Shown here piece by piece: positions 22,627 through 34,639 of a stretch of 64,000 nt of DNA. The stretch is from positions 5,312,250 through 5,376,249 of the forward strand of contig CM035360.1 in NCBI GenBank assembly GCA_020137815.1, read 5' to 3'. Positions within the stretch are counted from its first letter, which is position 1. Each line of letters starts with the position of its first letter. Below the pieces are notes generated by a model. That model saw nothing but the letters and a program-made list of their open reading frames with translations. It did no database searches and was not told where the DNA came from. The stretch comes from Hormiphora californensis. Taxonomy: Eukaryota; Ctenophora; Tentaculata; Cydippida; Pleurobrachiidae. Position numbers and translations under genes: made by a program.

Positions 22627-24164
22627 CTCTTCCTCCCAAGAAGATGGACCTCTGCGTGAGAGAGCTACTACTACTGCTGCTGCAGTCTCAAATGGTTAAA
22701 TGGGGGTCCACTGATGCATGTCTGTGAACGGGCTCCTCAATCACTTTAAAGATCGGTTAATCACAGACTGCACTACTTGTAGTGTTCACTGCTCGATATA
22801 CTAGTGCAGCCCCTTTTTGACATGTGTGACCTATCTGTTTAGCAATAAATGTTGATTTTCTGTTATCTACCCCCTGACATAGCATTTACCGCCCTTTTTT
22901 TTTCAAAGTAACGAAATGTTCATTAATCTGCAGTTCTTCAGAGTGTTCATTCTAATTGCATCTATTGATGTTTCTATGGGGCGGTAACTTCACAGACCGG
23001 TTCCATGATTGATAGCCTCTGAAGAGCCCGTATGGGATAGTATAGTTTGAACTATTATCATAGCTCGTAGTCACGTGATTTTTGAACACCGTTTAACTCT
23101 TCTCTAGCACCCGCTCTATTCGGTATCATCTCTCTCTCTTTCTCTTTTTCTCTCTCTCTCTTTCTCAGTTTCTAATAGAGAAAATATGGGTAATCTCTAT
23201 CGTATTCGCCCCATCAGGCACCGCGAGATGCATCATGGGATTACTGGTCCGCCCAACACAATAGTAGAGCTCTTTATAATACTAGGGGCAAATCCAAATC
23301 AATGATTCTCCTCTTCTCTTTCTCTCTCTCTCTCTCTCGCTCTCCCCTTCTCTCGTCCTCCTCTTGAGTTAAGTTAGCACCCCGTTTTCACCAAATCCAA
23401 GTGTTTGCAAGAGGTGGCCCCCTTTATATCTACTCCGCGCCCCATATTACATTGTTCCATCTACCACGTGGGATTCTTGGTCTCTTGGAAACTAATAGAT
23501 GCGGTTCTTTATTAATTACTTTGTGGGTAGAGTAGGCATTTGCATTGGAGTTAACTCAAGATAGGAAAGTTATATCGGCACGGGTAATTTCATAAATTTT
23601 GTCCGTTTTTCGATTTTAGGTCTCGCTCACAATTCTCACGATCCGTCCCATGATTGGTCGGTATTTGTCATGTGTGAATTTGGTGATCACACACATGACA
23701 ACCCTTCTTTCTATGAGCTCGCTGTTTAATTACTCTGCTGAAATGTTGACAGTTTGAATTTTATATTTTCCCCCGATAGCACGATATCGCAAAACGTGTC
23801 GCGACGACGGCGGCCTGACTTTTTTCTGACCTATCGCATCCTTTAAAGATAGACCAGCTCTTTCCATCACTCTCTCCCTGTCTCTCCCGCGGCTAAATTA
23901 ATCCTCGTTCTTGGAAAATATCAAGTGTTGACAGCTGCTATGGGACAAGATCATGCTAATCACGTGACCTGTCCAGTTCGGGTAAAAATGTCCCAGCGAA
24001 ACACCATGTGCTACACTTTGACAAAACTCACAGAATGCGATAACAGAAACTCAGCAACTCTCTCCGCTGCTGCAGGTGATAGGGCTTCGTCAACTGGATT
24101 CTTGTCCCCCTAGTCAGCCCTCCCCTCCCTCTCCTCATATCAATCTTTACCTCCCTCTCTCTCT

Positions 24165-24396
24165 CCCCGCACCCTGGCCCATCTTTCTCCATCCCCGCAC
24201 CCTGGCCCCTCTTTCTCCATCCCCGCACCCTGGCCCCTGTTTCTCCATCCCGCACCCTGGCCCCTGTTTCTCCATCCCGCACCCTGGCCCCTCTCTCTCC
24301 ATCCCACACCCTGGCCCCTCTCTCTCCATCCCGCACCCTGGCCCCTCTCTCTCCATCCCCGCACCCTGGCCCCTCTCTCTCCATCCCCGCACCCTC
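24165..24396. repeat. 27-28-bp GC-rich minisatellite
   Basis: About eight units of the type CATCCC(C)GCACCCTGGCCCC plus TCTCTCTC. Units differ by one C and by TCTTTCTC/TGTTTCTC variants. It is open in several frames only because the repeat lacks stops. Confidence 0.95.
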
Positions 24397-24644
24397 GTCC
24401 TAACTCCTATTTCTCCTGAATTGAGGTTTCCCTGGGGATCACGGAGTCGTATTTTCTTTCTGAGTTATGAACTCACTGCGGTAATCGTGGTTATAAGCCG
24501 GTGCGGAATGTATGTTGTATTTATGCAGGTAGAACGTTATGGCCTCTTTTTAGATTATATATGCGCTAAATAATTGAATATCCAATGATCTGAGCAGTGG
24601 TTGGATCCATTGGGGGATCGGGATTAGATTAGACGAGGAGTTGT

Positions 24645-24800
<156 letters not shown>

Positions 24801-25359
24801 CACTCCCTCCCACTATCCGCGTAGCGGGAGCTGATCACATGAGAGGAGAAGATGAGGAGAGAGAGATTTCGGGTCGATACTCGATAGCTGTCAACACGGG
24901 ATCACACAGCGAGCCTTATCTCTCCATTTCCCGTGGCTCTGTGAGAACCCGCTACTATCTGCCCAATCCCTCCCATGTCAAAAAATTACACCCCATAAAA
25001 TCATGGGAACGGTGGCAGTTCTCCGGCCTCCCCTCGTCCAGCTAGTTATCAGATGGAGGGAGAGAGAGAGGGAGAGTTTTTCATCACTAGTTGTAGTAGT
25101 AGCTCCTATTTTGTAGGATCTCTTCGCTCATTTTCTAATTTTCTACAGCTCATTACCTTTCCAATACATGGCATAGACTCCGCTTAGGAAGAGGAGCTAT
25201 CACTCCTTTTTTACATAAGTATTTGTCGATTATATTTAGATCTCTAGTAGTTGTTTTTTAACTTGATCTGAATTGATAGCTCTCTCTCTATCTCTCTCGT
25301 CTTGTGCTATGTGCTTTGTTCTAGTCATTCCACCACTTCCCTAGTATGCCCCACTATCA

Positions 25360-25497
<138 letters not shown>

Positions 25498-25499
25498 CT

Positions 25500-27651
25500 C
25501 TATCCTCCGAATACCCGGGGGTAAAAGAAGGAACTGAGCATAACGCTCGAGAGAGCTGCTGCACCTTTCCAACTCTCGCTAGGAAACAATGAACCAATCA
25601 GATTGCCCTATTTCAGTCACGTGACCCCTCCATCTGGTCCGGATTGGTCCGCCACACTTAGGGTGCTGTTGTTTGTTTATATAAGGTGCACAGCAGCCCC
25701 CCCTGTTTCCTATACAGCTGATCTGGCGCTCAGTATATATTATATATACTGAGTACTGCGCTAAGGGGATGAGCCGGATGAGCCATAGGAGAGAGAGAAT
25801 TCAATAAGGAGGTGGTCCGCTGGTTTTGTAGTTGTTTGAGTGCGATCTAAACCAGCTCGGTGTGTTCTAAGTAATCTTTATAGTTTGTTGTGCGGGTCTG
25901 ACTTGATGCATATACTGGTTACCTTGTCTATCTTTGTATGTGATTTTGTGCTCCTAAAGATTAGATTTAGACTCTATTTTAGAGCCATGTATAAAAATAA
26001 CTTGGTGATTCGGTTGACCATCACCGTGCGGCTCTCGCTGCTCGGCTGTCGCCATGGTTGACCACGGTCTTCCTGGAGCGTCCCAAGTAACATGCTCTGC
26101 ATAAACTGATTGGTGGGTGGCCTTGCTACGGCGGAGTGGAGGACGTGCTGGGGCGCCTAATAAGCGTGTTCGGTGCGGCCTCTACTATGTACTTTCGGGC
26201 AGGTCATCCTCCAAAGTCCAGACGCAGCAATTAAAAACTCTTCTATTTTCTTCTAACATGACCCTCCCTATTTTATAGTTTTCAATATGATGGTATCAAA
26301 AGGGCCACTACCCTTCCAGACCTCTCTAGACCTGATCTCGGGGAAGGACCGCCCCTCAACCCTAACACGTCATCCCTTTCAAGTGAGTGCAAATGTAACC
26401 CCTATGTAACCCTCTAGTAACCTATGAACTATATCCTGTAACGCAATACCATATGGTGGCAGCGGCCTAGCATATCAAAACAACCCATCCGCCGCTCTTG
26501 GCTCCATAACAACTCCGTCCCAAAAACGTTAAAGAAGACTTTAAACACGTGTCCCTTTCCTAGAATATCTTAATTATAACAGCTGAAACCTTATCCTCCC
26601 CTCCCCCTTCAATCTTCCCATTCAATCCCCAGTTTTAACTAAACAGTCTAACTTCATCGTCTCCTCCCTCCCCCGGGCACATGGTTTCTTAATTACAATT
26701 TTAACAAACAAGCCTGGTATACTATTTTAACAATTTTCCTCTCTCCTCCGCAGGGCACATCCTCTGATGGTCTGCTACCCTCCCTTCTTCATCATATCAG
26801 CTCGGGTAAGACGATCCAGTTCCTTTGAGATATTTAGACTATGTGTTGTACCCAGACTGTATTCAGTCTAAATTTCATATCGCGTGGTTGCACAGAAATC
26901 ATAACACTGTCTAGTTAGAATCGGGAAAAAGCAGCGTTATACAGGGTGTCCCATATATTCTCGGGTCGGTTGGCGAGCGATATGTGATATATGTTTAGTA
27001 GTTTAACCATACGTCAATAACACGTTTTTGGTAAACAATCATGTCATAGAATGATGACAATTATAAATGACAGTTGGATGAGGTAATATACAAACCACGT
27101 CAATAGTACTGAAATCAACCAATAAATATCGGTAATTTGATAATAATATTTCCGCAGTTTCATCAGCGCTACCCAGTTCAACTCTATCGGCGTTCTCTTC
27201 TCCCGTTACCTGTGCAACTTCTGACGAAGTAAGTTTACCACGTGGTTGTGACGTCATCTTGTGACGTCATTTCCTAACCGCGTCATAACAATAAGAGTTG
27301 TTGAACAATATTTTAAAATCTGAAACCACGATCATAACCCCTACTAAAAGAGAGAGAGAGGGAGGGAAGATTGTGATTTTGTTTAACCCGAGTTGATTAA
27401 ACATTTGCAGTACTAGTCTGATCAGCCTAAATTCCAATTCCTAGCTCCCCCCCCCCCCCCCGGCCACATTCCAGCCCCCATTCCTTTGCAGTTGTTGTAA
27501 CTTTCTCCCTGCTGCAGTAGTCCAGTTCCCAGCTAGTTATATATCCTGCATGTCTTCAAATATGCTCCCTTCTAAACCCCCCCCCCCTTTGTATACCCTA
27601 CCCCTTTTACTAAAACGCCTACCTTTTTACTAAAACTCTCCCCTTCTACAG
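25500..27651. promoter_or_regulatory. Putative upstream/5' region of the trihelix gene
   Basis: Gene-free. Promoter-like words are CCAAT/ATTGG pairs at 25596 and 25644, TCACGTGA at 25618, and two TGACGTCA (CRE) palindromes at 27249-27256 and 27262-27269. A hairpin CTCAGTATATA...TATATACTGAG lies at 25732-25753. An acceptor/donor pair bounds a possible 52-bp noncoding exon (26754-26805). Short C homopolymers occur at 27449 and 27578. The transcription start is not located. Confidence 0.35.
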
Positions 27652-27654
27652 CAA

Positions 27655-30600
27655 ATGAAAGCGTGTTCCTCGTCTCCGATCAACTCCTTCAAACCAATGC
27701 CTGTTAGCACTGCAGTCACCCACACAACCGCCGGTAAGTGCAGGTAGAGAGATTACTAGTCAAGAGGGTAGAGTTGGAGATTTGGGTACTTTTGAGGTGA
27801 AACCCACAGTTCACCCTGTCTACTATAATAATATGAACCCCTTGGTGACATAGACACCGTGCGCGACCAAGATTGAGCTCGATCTGGCACGCACTAGGTG
27901 TCAATGTCACCAAATGAACCCCGCATCTGTCATTTCACAATGCACCCACTAATCAACTTATCATCTAATCAACCTCTTCCCCCAGGATTGCTGGATAGTC
28001 ACCAACTGGCGAGTCACCTGATAGACCGTTACAACCTCTCCGTCTCATCTCCTAATGAAAGAGCCCACCATCTGGCATCCCAACTGTCTTGCAGTGACCT
28101 CCTTCAGGCTAAGGGTCTCTCAGCCATTGGAACACAGCTGACAACACCCCACTTTCTCCAATCTTCCCCTCCCCACTCCCAGTCGCTCCTTCTTTCCAGA
28201 TATCATGTAAGTTTCTAACTGTTTAATTCATTCATCATAACTAGTTAGTAGTTCGTTGGACATTCAGTTATGTAACTAGAATACTCTACATAATTCCAGC
28301 AATGCTCCACCTTCACACCACATCCCCCACAGAGTCCTGTGTTCCCAACCGTTCGACGAGCGCTGGTAAGCACCCCGGAACACCACCAGCCGGGTATGCC
28401 CACACCGTCACCAGTCTCCCTGTCCAAACCAGCAGACCAGGAAACTAGCAGCAGGAGATTGAGGTGGAAGGAGGAGCATGGAAGGGTACTGATCGCTATA
28501 TGGAAGGAGAAATACCCACAGGTTAGTTAGCTACAGGAACCGACCGAATCAGGAAATACTGGTCCATGATTGGCTGATAACCAGTCACGTGACCTAAATA
28601 ACGAGTTCTGATTGGTTGTTTACTTGTTTCGGTCGGTTCCTGGTTAGCTAGTTACACATGGAAGGGTATAACAGGTTAGCCTAGGAGAATCCTCATTTAC
28701 CTGGCTTTATATAGTAGGCTTAGCAGGTCTAACATTGTCTGTTAACACCGCGGGTTGTCAGAATTGGGCACTGGGCAGTTCGAAACAGGGATATGCTAGT
28801 ACATATATTGTTTCCTGTCCCTGTTTAACAGCCCTCCTCCTCTCTCCAGGTACGGGCAGCTAAGAAGATAAAAGAGAAGCATGCTATTTGGAGGATCATC
28901 GGAGAGGAGTACAATAAAGTATGCATCAAGTAAGTTATATACTTAATTCAATTATTATTTAGCTAAACATTTTTTAGCTAAACATTTACAATTAAATTAA
29001 GTAAATATTTACATTTTACCGCTATCAATGACGCAATGTTGTAGACTAAACATTTTAGTCAGAATTCTATTCCTTCCTCCATACTCCCTTGTCTTGTTCG
29101 ACCCATATCTCACCACGCACCGGTAACTTTAGCATTTCCCTCGTGACTAGTGTGATGTAAACCCGGCTTTCATGGTCATTGATCCTTCTTTTACTAATAT
29201 CTATCAAATGTTGGTCTCGTTAGATTTGCTTTTACCACTCTGAATTCTGGATAAATCACTTAGTATGTAGAGACGGAACTTCTCATCCTGGGTAAAAGTA
29301 GTGCTATCGATAAGCTTACTTTTGAACCGTCGGTTAGGTTTGGAGATGTGGATATCGGTCCTATTGACTTCAAGGGTACTTCGGGCAAGACTCTGGGTAT
29401 TTACATGGATGAAAACTTGACTTTGGAGCGTCAGGTGAACAGTGTGAGAAAACATTGTGGAATGCTGTTAAAGAATTTATGGCAGGTCAATCGTTGTCTG
29501 GACTTCTCCACCAAAGTTCTCTTGGTGAAGCAGCTTGTTATCTCCCGTCTGGATTATTGTAATATCCTTTATGGAGGTCTTCCAAAGAAGCTCATTGCCC
29601 GCCTTCAGAAGGTGCTCAATTCCTGTGTTAGGTTCATCTATGGACTGCATGGTCATCAAGATGATTACCTGCCCTACCTGAGAGAGACTCACATTCTCCC
29701 TATTGAGCAACGTGTTGTCTTCAAATCTTGTCTTATGGCCTACAAGATCATACATGGAAGTGCTCCAGACTACCTCTGTGAGCAAATACCTGCGGACAAT
29801 GTACTGGATGTACCCCGCCGGACCAGAGCGACTACTGTGCCCGATCTCTTTAAGCTCCGGTACCCCAAACTGTCGAGTGTGAATGCCAGTTCTAAACTGA
29901 GGAAGAGGAGACCGTCAGTTCTCCTACCGGACCTTTGGAATGCCCTCCCCCTCGATCTGAGGTCGTTGACCACTGTGGAATCGTTTAAGACCCGTCTCAA
30001 GACAAGACTGTTCGTGGAATCCTTTGGGGCTGACTAGTTGTGTCTTTCCTCTTTCCGGATTTCCCCTATCGCTATCCTATCACTCGCTGTACTGTCTATC
30101 AGGTAAGACGTGTGTTTGTACTGTGTGTCCCTCGTGACAAGTTTTTCTAGCACATCTTTTTGGGTTTGAAGCACGAGTGTCTGAGTGTGTAATACTATTT
30201 TTATTCAGTGTTCAGTTTCCGCTTTTTCCTGGGCGATGTCTGTGTTGAGGGTGGTTCAGAGATTTATCTGAACCTTTTTTGATCTGATAAAGTTTTTTGG
30301 AGAGGTGTAAAGGTTGTAGAGGATATTTTTTGAAGCTATATTTTTTGTCTTCTTACCATTTATGTCTGTTATGAATCCGATTGTATTTCTTCCATCTCAT
30401 GAGAGCAGGTTAATTTGGTTTTTACCACCGTTTTTGAATCTAATTTTGGTTGAGTGTGTGAGTAAACTGCTCTGATTATCCCTCAGTGGCAGTATTAGCT
30501 ATGCTATGCTGTCCCTGGGGGATCTGGGCAGGATACAAGTCTAGATATTATTATTATTATTATTATTATGTACAGCTTCTTGTTTAGTATCCCGGGCATT

Positions 30601-30767
30601 CCGCTATATAAGTGAGCATGATGACATTTCTAATATGGTGTGGTGAACTAACATGGCTTCCTCGATGCATTATCTTGTAACTACCGTTATATAATCGATA
30701 CTGGGTGTTGTCTGCTCACTCTCAACTATAACCTGGAATCAATATGTTTCTCTATCTCTCTCTATCC

Positions 30768-30810
<43 letters not shown>

Positions 30811-33578
30811 TCTCTTTCTCTCTCTCACTCTATCCCTCTCTCTATCTCTGATTCTCTTTCTCTCTCGCTCTATATCTCTCTCTATCTCTGTTACTCTCCT
30901 CGCTAAAGTGATAACAGATGGTCAATCTCCCATCCCTATTGTTTTCCCACGCTAGGAATGCTTTATCTCCATCTGCCTCTTCACCAATCTCTATCCGCCC
31001 AGCGCTCTATGATATCTCTCTTTCTCTCTCTATCTCTCCCTCTTTGCTACCAAAACAATTTGCCGCATGCCAGTAAAAAACGCTTCTCCGTGACAGCCCA
31101 GTGTCCAGTGTCCACACCCTAATAATACGAGGGATATCACATGCCATGACCATATCAATCAATCAATCAAAACTGCCGCTGGCAGTGGCATGTGCCGCAA
31201 TAAATTATATAATGTCAAGAAAACCAGCCACACTGGACAAAACTGGGTGGGGATACAGGGTGGCGCATCAAGGCTAATAACACGAAGACGGGTAAGGTCT
31301 TTTGTGTGCGTTTACCATGTTACCCCACCCTGGTACCCACCGTGTCCGAACAATGTTTCACACAGGTAATTGTAATAATCATAGATATAAACAAATCTCA
31401 AGTCTACCTTTCTCTAACTCATAATACTCACCCGAGCACAAGTACAATCACTAACAATCTCTCCTCTCCTCACATGTGATCGCTCACTCTCTGATCTCAA
31501 CAACGGACCCCCTCCTGATCCTAAAAATCTTTTCTGGCTCTTTCTCTCTCTTCTTTCTCAACCTAGCAACAAGATCCCTCCTCTCAGTCCGTTCCTCTAC
31601 AGTTCTGTCTGGAGAAATGTACACTGATTGAAATGTCTCTGAGTCCCTCAGCTGAGCAGATTTGGCCAAAATAGTCCTAGCTGTCTCCCTGCTCCTCAGT
31701 ACCACCCGAACAGGACGTATTCGTTCATCACTCCTCCTTCCCAGTCTACTGACCTCCGACAAAACAGGTGCCTCGTCCAGATTCTGGAACAACTCTTTCA
31801 ACTTACTGGTGTCACTACCATTGCCATTCTCAACTAGTCCATAGACCATCAGATTGGCAGATCGGTCAACTGTGGCGCTGGCCAGGGCAGCACGGATCTT
31901 AGTAGGAGCTAGTGCAGATGCACAGCTCTGCTTCATGGTGGTAGCAGCGGTCTCAAGGACGGACGAATAGCTGCTCATTTCCTCTTTAACAACAGTCTGG
32001 ACAGCACTAATGCTACTCTCTAGCTGGGAATCCTTCACTGAGATGATCGAGTCTTTCAGTGCACTAATCTCTTCTTGAAGGGTGATCATTTTCCGGTCAC
32101 GTTCCAGTAGCTCGTCCTTGACGGTGTCGAGACGGTTTCTGGTGATCTTGAACTGTTCCACTAGTTTCTGTACTTTCTCTCTAGACTCGTCAACTGCAGC
32201 AGGTCTCGCCTCTTCTAACTCGAACTGTCTCCTGGCTACCTTTGACAAGGGTCGAGCTCGGAACCAGAGAAGGCCAGCCATGTCTGCAATCAATTTAACC
32301 TTCTGATTAGTGTCAAGACTCGAGATGACGCCGGTTGTTATAGTATTAGGGTCAAACTCACCACCCTCCGTGTTGGAGTCAGGGTAGCCGCCAACTTTTC
32401 TCAAAGTAGCTAGGATTGAGGTCTCCAGCCGGATGAAGTCCGCTGTACCTGCATTATCGCCAGGAACTGAATGTCGCCATGTTGAGAACGCTCGATCGGC
32501 CATCTGGAACTGGTATGGGCAGTACAGATGTACTGGGTCAGGAACACTAGCATATATATGTCACTTCTCTAATCTGAGTTTCGACCTACCAAAAAAATTA
32601 TCCTAATTTCGACCTACCAAACCCATTCTGATATCAACCTACTACCACACCATCCTCTATTCTACCCTGCTCTAACATATCCTCTACCTCCTCCTCTCTA
32701 TTCATCTCTCTCTCCCCAGGAACGACTGGCCAGCACGATCAACTGAGCAAGTGAAGATCAAAGTGAAGAACTGTATTGATGAGTACAAACAGACTATCAA
32801 ATACAATCAGGAATACAAGACTTGCCCTTATTTCCAGTGAGTATTTACTTGCCCTTTTTGGGTCACTTTTAGCCGCTCCAATCACTCTTTTTGGGTCCTG
32901 TTAGCACATTGAACTCCCCCCATTTTGTGCCACCGTTTGTGAGTTACCACTAAAACTCCATTCCCCCATCACCAGATCGATAGATGAGATATTTGGGATG
33001 TCTGATCCAGAGAAGGCCGCAGATTTGAGGAAATCCGTTAGTCCCGACAAGAATTCTGATAACGCCTACTGGAGCGGATCTAACCTTCCTACACAGGTGT
33101 GCTTGAAGTTTGATTGTTTATCGTCTTAACTCTCGTCCTTATGATATGATATTATTTTTTTCACTCCTTTATAAAACTAATAATCACTCTTTTATAGGTG
33201 AAAAAGCGGAAGTTGAACATTTCATGTTCCTCGGTTGAAAAGGAGGGAAAGGAGGGCAGCAGTCCGAGGTCGACGGGTAGTTCAGGGGAGGAGAATCCCT
33301 CGAAACGTGTTGATAATCGACCCCATCATGCAACAGTACCAGTTACTTCTACCCCTTCGAACCAGGTAAAGGAACTTTTTAATAGGTTGCTTCCTAGAAT
33401 TCGTGTGTGAAATTCTAGTAGAATTGTACAGGAACCAGCTAGCTAGTTCTAAGCCTGGCCGATTATTTCTTCCCACTGGCTAACTGAAGTCATGCGAGGG
33501 AATGCAATCACCATGCTCAAGTCTGCTATAAAATTTACTTTAAATATAAAACGCATCGTCGAAATTGAGAATAGAGAG

Positions 33579-33613
<35 letters not shown>

Positions 33614-34639
33614 ATAAGAGAGAGAGCTGATTAAAGCAGAAATCATTAAAAAAGAAGGGATGGTTAGTTTTTCTCTCTCAAGAGGGAGCGAGTCTAGAGG
33701 GCTGATAGGGGGGCTACTACATAACCATCTGCAGCTGCACTATATTATTATATATGGGATAGAGAGAGGGTCAGACAGACTTTTCAGCTATGCGAGTCTG
33801 ACAGAGCGGTTAAAAAGTAGAACATATGATTGGGAGAGTGCTAGACACACATACAGAAATAATCTGGAATAGAGAGAGAGAAGGGGTTAGAGTCTTCCGG
33901 TTTTGTTGTGAAAATCACACCGTTTTTCTCTAACCCGGTTAGACAAAAACGGTGTGACTTTTACAACAAAACTGGAAAACTCCCGGGGAAGAATATGGTA
34001 CATCACTCGACCTGTTCTGGCTCCCTCACACGCCAAAATGTCACGACTCATACACCCGCTCTCTTCCCCCAGCCTGAACAGAGATACGAGGTGAAGATAG
34101 GAGTGCCAGCACCTGTAGCACCCCCACCAACTACAACAGGACCTGCCAGTAAACCATCCCATGTGTCCCTGGATCAGTTAGCACTTGTGTTGAGGCAACT
34201 GAACGATAGAGAAGAGAAGATGATTGAGACGTTCCACCGACTTGACACAGAACGACAAAATGCTATCATGGTCAGAGAACGGGAACGTTATGTAAGTTAT
34301 GTTTTGTTTTATAGATGCTCTACTTCCTTTTGTCCGCCTCTTTTGTATCCACAAAATACACCAAACAACGGTCTTGGTGATGCCAGACCCTGCTAGTGTA
34401 GGGTGACTGCGTCACCAACATCTTCCCACTACCACTGCGAGTTTAACACAAGTTTCATCCAACAGGAACGGGAGTTTCAACTCGAGAAATGCCGCCAAGC
34501 ATTCTTCTCCGGGATTGTGGAGAAACTAGTGACGGTGATTAAAGACAGGGATCTGGCTGAGGTTTTAACAACTGTTCCAGGCGCTCCTAAGAATAACTTT
34601 GCGGTGGATAAGGAACAGGTGGAGCCCTCTTTCCAGTGA
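27655..34639 (+). CDS. Trihelix / Myb-SANT-like DNA-binding protein, 9 exons
   Basis: The exons are 27655-27733, 27986-28206, 28333-28521, 28850-28929, 32720-32836, 32976-33096, 33198-33365, 34073-34291 and 34466-34639. Phases join to 455 residues. The start is the first ATG after an acceptor at 27650-27651; the frame has no ATG further upstream in that exon, so more exons are possible. Residues of about 145-230 have the tryptophan/aromatic spacing of a Myb/SANT-like (MSANTD, GT-1/trihelix) domain: RRLRWKEEHGRVLIAIWKEKY, HAIWRIIGEEYN, DWPARSTEQVKIKVKNCIDEY, then YKTCPYFQSIDEIFG. A basic KKRK stretch and a Ser/Pro-rich linker follow, then a C-terminal charged helix (VSLDQLALVLRQLNDREEKM through REREREFQLEKCRQAFF) that suggests dimerisation. 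Probably a nuclear DNA-binding regulator; target unknown. Intron 4 (28930-32719) was enlarged by two LINE-type insertions. Confidence 0.8.
28534..28650. mobile_element. MITE with AGGAACCGACCGAA inverted repeats
   Basis: The left end GTTAGCTACAGGAACCGACCGAA (from about 28526) is mirrored by TTCGGTCGGTTCCTGGTTAGCTAG at about 28628-28651. The core holds a TGATTGG pair and TCACGTGA. It lies in intron 3 of the trihelix gene. Confidence 0.8.
29260..30570 (+). pseudogene. LINE reverse transcriptase C-terminal fragment with (ATT)n tail
   Basis: One open frame of about 230 codons (29348-30037) encodes the post-catalytic RT region. It contains KTLGIYMDENLTLERQV, VISRLDYCNILYGGLP, LQKVLNSCVRFIYGL, LPIEQRVVFKSCLMAYKI and LPDLWNALPLDLR, all classic for CR1/L2/Jockey LINEs. 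In-frame homology continues upstream to about 29270 (TELLILGKSS). No YADD box is present, so it is 5'-truncated. About 500 bp of 3' UTR ends in an (ATT) tract at 30547-30568. Its clean frame suggests a fairly recent insertion. It lies in intron 4 of the trihelix gene, same strand. Confidence 0.88.
30571..31150. other. Intronic tract
   Basis: Nothing coding; CT-rich microsatellite segments at 30745-30895 and 31014-31045. Lies between two retroelement insertions. Confidence 0.5.
31151..32520 (-). mobile_element. ORF1-only LINE relative (copy A) with (GATT)n tail
   Basis: The open frame at 31484-32503 (minus) is followed on that strand by about 330 bp of noncoding DNA that ends in four GATT/ATTG units at 31152-31170. 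No RT or endonuclease sequence lies between. Simple-repeat 3' tails are typical of LINE retroposition. Exact ends were not resolved. Confidence 0.65.
31484..32503 (-). CDS. LINE ORF1-type protein, intact (copy A)
   Basis: 339 residues, ATG at 32503, no stop. A coiled-coil-prone centre (residues of about 100-165; KVQKLVEQFKITRNRLDTVK, LLERDRKMITLQEEISALKD) precedes an RRM-like strand (ANLMVYGLVE). Then comes the ORF1 C-terminal domain: SRLGRR, IRPVRVVLRSRETARTIL, FQSVYISPDRTVEERTERRD and an Arg/Lys-rich end. This is the coiled-coil/RRM/CTD order of L1- and L2/CR1-type ORF1 proteins, which bind RNA as trimers. It is clearly related to 36611-37585 and to the relic at 19590. It sits antisense in an intron of the trihelix gene. 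It could be an element gene or a domesticated copy; the sequence cannot decide. Confidence 0.8.
   Translation of the reverse strand: MADRAFSTWRHSVPGDNAGTADFIRLETSILATLRKVGGYPDSNTEGGEFDPNTITTGVISSLDTNQKVKLIADMAGLLWFRARPLSKVARRQFELEEARPAAVDESREKVQKLVEQFKITRNRLDTVKDELLERDRKMITLQEEISALKDSIISVKDSQLESSISAVQTVVKEEMSSYSSVLETAATTMKQSCASALAPTKIRAALASATVDRSANLMVYGLVENGNGSDTSKLKELFQNLDEAPVLSEVSRLGRRSDERIRPVRVVLRSRETARTILAKSAQLRDSETFQSVYISPDRTVEERTERRDLVARLRKKREKEPEKIFRIRRGSVVEIRE
33366..34072. other. Trihelix-gene intron 7 with GA tract and inverted repeat
   Basis: A GA tract at 33570-33630 and a 93-bp imperfect fold-back at 33889-33981 (arms AGTCTTCC(G/A)GTTTTGTTGT..., one-base centre, a few mismatches). 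Confidence 0.6.
33889..33981. repeat. 93-bp imperfect palindrome
   Basis: 46-bp arms around C33935. Both arms share GTTTTGTTGT and CACACCGTTTTT(C/G)TCTAACC, with scattered mismatches. MITE-like. Confidence 0.85.

Noticed and set aside
24028-24573. GC-rich frames rich in Gly/Arg or Pro/Ser
   Set aside because: Follow the 27-28-bp minisatellite unit; not a gene. The spaced repeat also resembles a CRISPR array superficially, but units are contiguous with no unique spacers and the genome is animal.
27039-27257. 72-codon minus-strand frame opening in a CRE site
   Set aside because: Starts with an ATG and a plausible donor at VAQ|GTAACG, but there is no recognisable domain and no second exon found; kept only as part of the promoter finding.
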